In this document: positions 3,937 through 6,411 of the stretch, piece after piece
How the letters are laid out: the number at the start of each line of letters is the position of its first letter
Numbering within the stretch: position 1 is the first letter of the stretch
DNA from: Thermococcaceae archaeon
GTDB taxonomy: Archaea > Methanobacteriota_B > Thermococci > Thermococcales > Thermococcaceae
Direction of reading: 5' to 3'
Assembly (NCBI GenBank): GCA_026986455.1
Contig: JALSON010000364.1
Span: 1-6,411, forward strand
Length of the DNA: 6,411 bases
Program-made: the position numbers and the translations under genes
The notes under the pieces: model-generated
What the model was told of the DNA's origin: nothing
The model's database searches: none
What the model saw: only the letters and a program-made list of their open reading frames with translations

Positions 3937-6411
3937 ATGCTCTTTGTAATGAGGAAGGGGCGGAAGAAAAACGAGTTAGATGCCTTCTTCATCGAGAGCG
4001 AGCCCGAAAAGGTCTCAGGGATGCAAAATCTCAAAGCTGATAAAATCTACAGGTTTATAATGCGCGAGGGAAGGCTCTTCAAGGTTCTTGAGGGGAGCCA
4101 GTACCGCAACCCAAAAGAGATCGAAAAACTCCTCCGTCAAGCCAGAATCGTCCTCGTCAATGCCGATGAATGGAAGGACTACTTCAGGAGAAGGCTCCAG
4201 AATAAAAGGGTTGAGAAAGCCGAGCTCTGCCGTCTCTGTCTCCTCGGCGGCAGGGTGACCGTTCTCACCGAGGGAAACCGCATTAAATACCACAATGAAT
4301 ACATATGCGAGCGCTGCGCCGAGGACGAACTGAAGAGGGAGCTCCGCTTCAGGTTCAGAAGCATCGCCATGTTCGACCAGGCGAAGAAGCTCCTCGACAG
4401 GTTTAGAGACCTCGATAAGGTTCTCTACGCCTTCGACCCGCGCTTTGACCCGACGAAGCATCCCGAGATAACCAGGTGGGACGAGCTGAAGGCGAAGCAT
4501 GTAAAAGTTGAGAAAATTCGCCTCGATGAGCTCGACCTCCCGGAAAGGTTCAAATCCGTTCTAAAGGCGGAAGGTGTTAACGAACTCCTCCCGGTCCAGA
4601 GCCTGGCAATAAAGAACGGCCTCCTTGAGGGCGAAAGCCTCCTCGTGGTTTCCGCCACTGCGAGCGGTAAGACACTCATCGGCGAGCTGGCGGGAGTTCC
4701 AAAGGCTATGAAAGGAAAAAAGCTCCTCTTCCTTGCCCCCCTCGTTGCCCTAGCAAACCAGAAGTACGAGGACTTTAAGCGGCGCTATTCTAAACTCGGG
4801 CTGAGGGTTGCCATTCGCGTCGGAATGAGCAGGATTAAGACGAGGGACGAGCTGGTTGTGGTTGATACTGGAATTGATGCGGACATCATAGTCGGAACCT
4901 ACGAGGGAATAGACTACCTCCTCAGAGCAGGCAGGAAGATAGGAAACGTCGGAACCATAGTGATAGACGAAATCCATATGCTGGACGACGATGAGCGCGG
5001 GCCAAGGCTGGACGGTTTAATAGCTCGCTTGAGGAGGCTCTACCCAGATGCTCAGTTCATAGGCCTGAGCGCCACCGTCGGGAACCCCGAGGAATTGGCC
5101 AGAGAACTCGGGCTGAAGCTGGTTCTTTACGACGAGAGGCCCGTTGACCTTGAAAGGCACATAATCATTACCCGCAATGAATCGGAGAAGTGGCGCCACA
5201 TAGCGGTTCTCTGCCGTGCAGAGGCAAACAGGAAGTCAAGGCAGGGCTACAGGGGGCAGACGATAGTCTTCACCTTCTCGCGCAAGAGGACGCACGAGCT
5301 TGCCGCCTACCTCACGAGCAAGGGGCTCAAAGCGAAGCCCTACCACTCCGGCCTGCCCTACAAGCAGAGGAAGCTCACCGAGATGGAGTTCCTGGCGCAG
5401 AGGTTGGACGTCGTTGTAACAACGGCAGCTTTGGGGGCTGGCGTTGATTTCCCCGCTTCGCAGGTCATCTTCGAGAGCCTTGCAATGGGCAACAAGTGGT
5501 TAACGGTGAGAGAGTTCCACCAGATGCTCGGAAGGGCGGGAAGGCCCCTCTACCACGAGAAGGGGAAGGTCTACCTCATAGTTGAGCCCGGGAGGAAGTA
5601 TTCTGCCCAAATGGAAAGCTCTGAAGATGAAGTTGCATTCAAGCTTTTAACAGCGCCAATTGAACCTGTCCTCGTCGAGTGGAGCGACGAGCTTGAGCAG
5701 GACAACGTTTTAGCACATTCCTGCGTCTTCAACAGGTTAGATGTCATCGAGGACGTCCAGTCCAGATGTCTCGGCGCCAGCCAGAGCGCGGAAAAGGTTC
5801 TCGAAAAGCTGGAAGAATTCGGCTTCGTCCGGCTTAGAAGGCCGGCTGTCGAGGTTACCCCCTATGGCAGAGCGGTCAGCATGAGCTTCCTCCTCCCGAA
5901 GGAGGCTTCCTTCATAAGGGATAACCTCGGGAAGAAACCTGCCGGGTGGATAGCCGTCAAGCTCCTCCCCTTCGAGAACCTCTACCTGAGCGGGGTGCTC
6001 CAGAGGGAGCTTGAGGGGGCAGTTAGGGGGAGGCTGAGTGCAAACGTCTTTTCGCCGAGCTTCGCTTCCATCCTTGAGGAGCTCGACAAGGTCATCCCGG
6101 AGCTCAGCCCCAACGCCGCAGAGAGGCTCTTCACGCTCTATCAGGAGTTCTTCATGTGCCTCGAGGAGGACTGCACGGACTATGCCATGGAGCGCGTGAG
6201 CAACCTGATAATCGAGCTGAGGAGGAACGGCAGGCATCCAACCCAGATAGCGGAGCACTTCAGGAAGGTTTATGGCCTTATAGTTTATCCGGGCGACGTC
6301 TTTACTTGGCTCGATGGCATTGTGAGGAAGCTTGAAGCGATAGAGAGAATCGCGAGGGTCTTCCGCGTAAGGAGTGCCGAAGAGGAGGCTAAAGTTCTGA
6401 GGCGGGAGATT
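3937..6411 (+). CDS. Archaea-specific Ski2-like superfamily II helicase with N-terminal zinc finger (ASH-Ski2-like), C-terminus cut off
   Basis: The frame is open from 3937 to the window end (825 residues) with no stop. Residues 98-127 form a four-cysteine zinc site (CRLC, 22 residues, CERC). The helicase core follows: LLPVQ near 213-217, Walker A ATASGKT (240-246, Lys245), LAPLVALA, DExH box DEIH (344-347), SAT (378-380), TIVFTFS, motif V GAGVD (500-504) and motif VI QMLGRAGRP (529-537). A winged-helix-like segment (about 589-660) and a long helical C-terminal region follow, as in Ski2/Hel308 proteins. The layout matches the archaea-specific helicases of COG1202, including ASH-Ski2 of Pyrococcus abyssi, reported to act with the 5'-3' exonuclease aRNase J in RNA decay. 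That assignment is by pattern; a DNA helicase such as Hel308 is less likely because of the zinc finger and the extra N-terminal domain. The start could also be GTG 3931 or ATG 3949. It sits 2 nt behind the Lrp gene, implying co-expression. Confidence 0.9.
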   Translation, partial: MLFVMRKGRKKNELDAFFIESEPEKVSGMQNLKADKIYRFIMREGRLFKVLEGSQYRNPKEIEKLLRQARIVLVNADEWKDYFRRRLQNKRVEKAELCRLCLLGGRVTVLTEGNRIKYHNEYICERCAEDELKRELRFRFRSIAMFDQAKKLLDRFRDLDKVLYAFDPRFDPTKHPEITRWDELKAKHVKVEKIRLDELDLPERFKSVLKAEGVNELLPVQSLAIKNGLLEGESLLVVSATASGKTLIGELAGVPKAMKGKKLLFLAPLVALANQKYEDFKRRYSKLGLRVAIRVGMSRIKTRDELVVVDTGIDADIIVGTYEGIDYLLRAGRKIGNVGTIVIDEIHMLDDDERGPRLDGLIARLRRLYPDAQFIGLSATVGNPEELARELGLKLVLYDERPVDLERHIIITRNESEKWRHIAVLCRAEANRKSRQGYRGQTIVFTFSRKRTHELAAYLTSKGLKAKPYHSGLPYKQRKLTEMEFLAQRLDVVVTTAALGAGVDFPASQVIFESLAMGNKWLTVREFHQMLGRAGRPLYHEKGKVYLIVEPGRKYSAQMESSEDEVAFKLLTAPIEPVLVEWSDELEQDNVLAHSCVFNRLDVIEDVQSRCLGASQSAEKVLEKLEEFGFVRLRRPAVEVTPYGRAVSMSFLLPKEASFIRDNLGKKPAGWIAVKLLPFENLYLSGVLQRELEGAVRGRLSANVFSPSFASILEELDKVIPELSPNAAERLFTLYQEFFMCLEEDCTDYAMERVSNLIIELRRNGRHPTQIAEHFRKVYGLIVYPGDVFTWLDGIVRKLEAIERIARVFRVRSAEEEAKVLRREI

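Noticed and set aside
4015..6258. Several minus-strand frames opposite the helicase (for example 4015-4500 and 5737-6258)
   Set aside because: The plus frame carries all helicase motifs without interruption. The minus frames have no recognisable motifs or start signals.

Overview
The window looks like chromosomal DNA of a hyperthermophilic euryarchaeon of the order Thermococcales, probably Thermococcus. The evidence is a CGP-CTERM sorting tail, which is known only from that order; archaeal-type TyrRS and Ski2-family helicase proteins; BRE/TATA promoters with very short leaders; Shine-Dalgarno sites of the GGTGA type; and Arg/Ile codon use dominated by AGG/AGA and ATA. Gene order is compact and no mobile element, CRISPR array or RNA gene is visible.

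Left part (1-2218, minus strand): this is a cell-surface module. A complete 633-residue secreted protein (272-2173) has a signal peptide, a DUF4350/GATase-like N-terminal domain, a glucodextranase C-type carbohydrate module, a Ser/Thr-rich stalk and a CGP-CTERM tail. Downstream on the same strand begins a lipoprotein (codons up to position 100, truncated by the window edge) whose leader resembles ABC-transporter solute-binding proteins. The 171-nt gap between them holds two T-rich candidate terminators, a BRE/TATA promoter for the lipoprotein and an imperfect inverted repeat where a regulator could bind.

Centre (2174-2287): a divergent promoter region. The surface-protein promoter faces left and the tyrS promoter faces right. 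A degenerate match to the Thermococcales glycolytic motif (TATCAC-N5-GTGATA) lies between the TATA box and the start of the surface-protein gene, which hints at sugar-responsive repression.

Right part (2288-6411, plus strand): tyrS (tyrosyl-tRNA synthetase, 375 aa), then a 157-residue Lrp/AsnC-family regulator, then 2 nt later a large Ski2-like archaea-specific helicase with an N-terminal four-cysteine zinc finger, truncated by the window end after 825 residues. The regulator and the helicase look co-transcribed. The helicase resembles ASH-Ski2, the archaeal RNA helicase reported to partner the exonuclease aRNase J, so this side is an information-processing/RNA-metabolism cluster.

No wholly new system is evident. 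The least explained items are the CGP-CTERM surface protein and its putative sugar link, the Lrp-helicase pairing, and the atypical effector loop of the Lrp protein.
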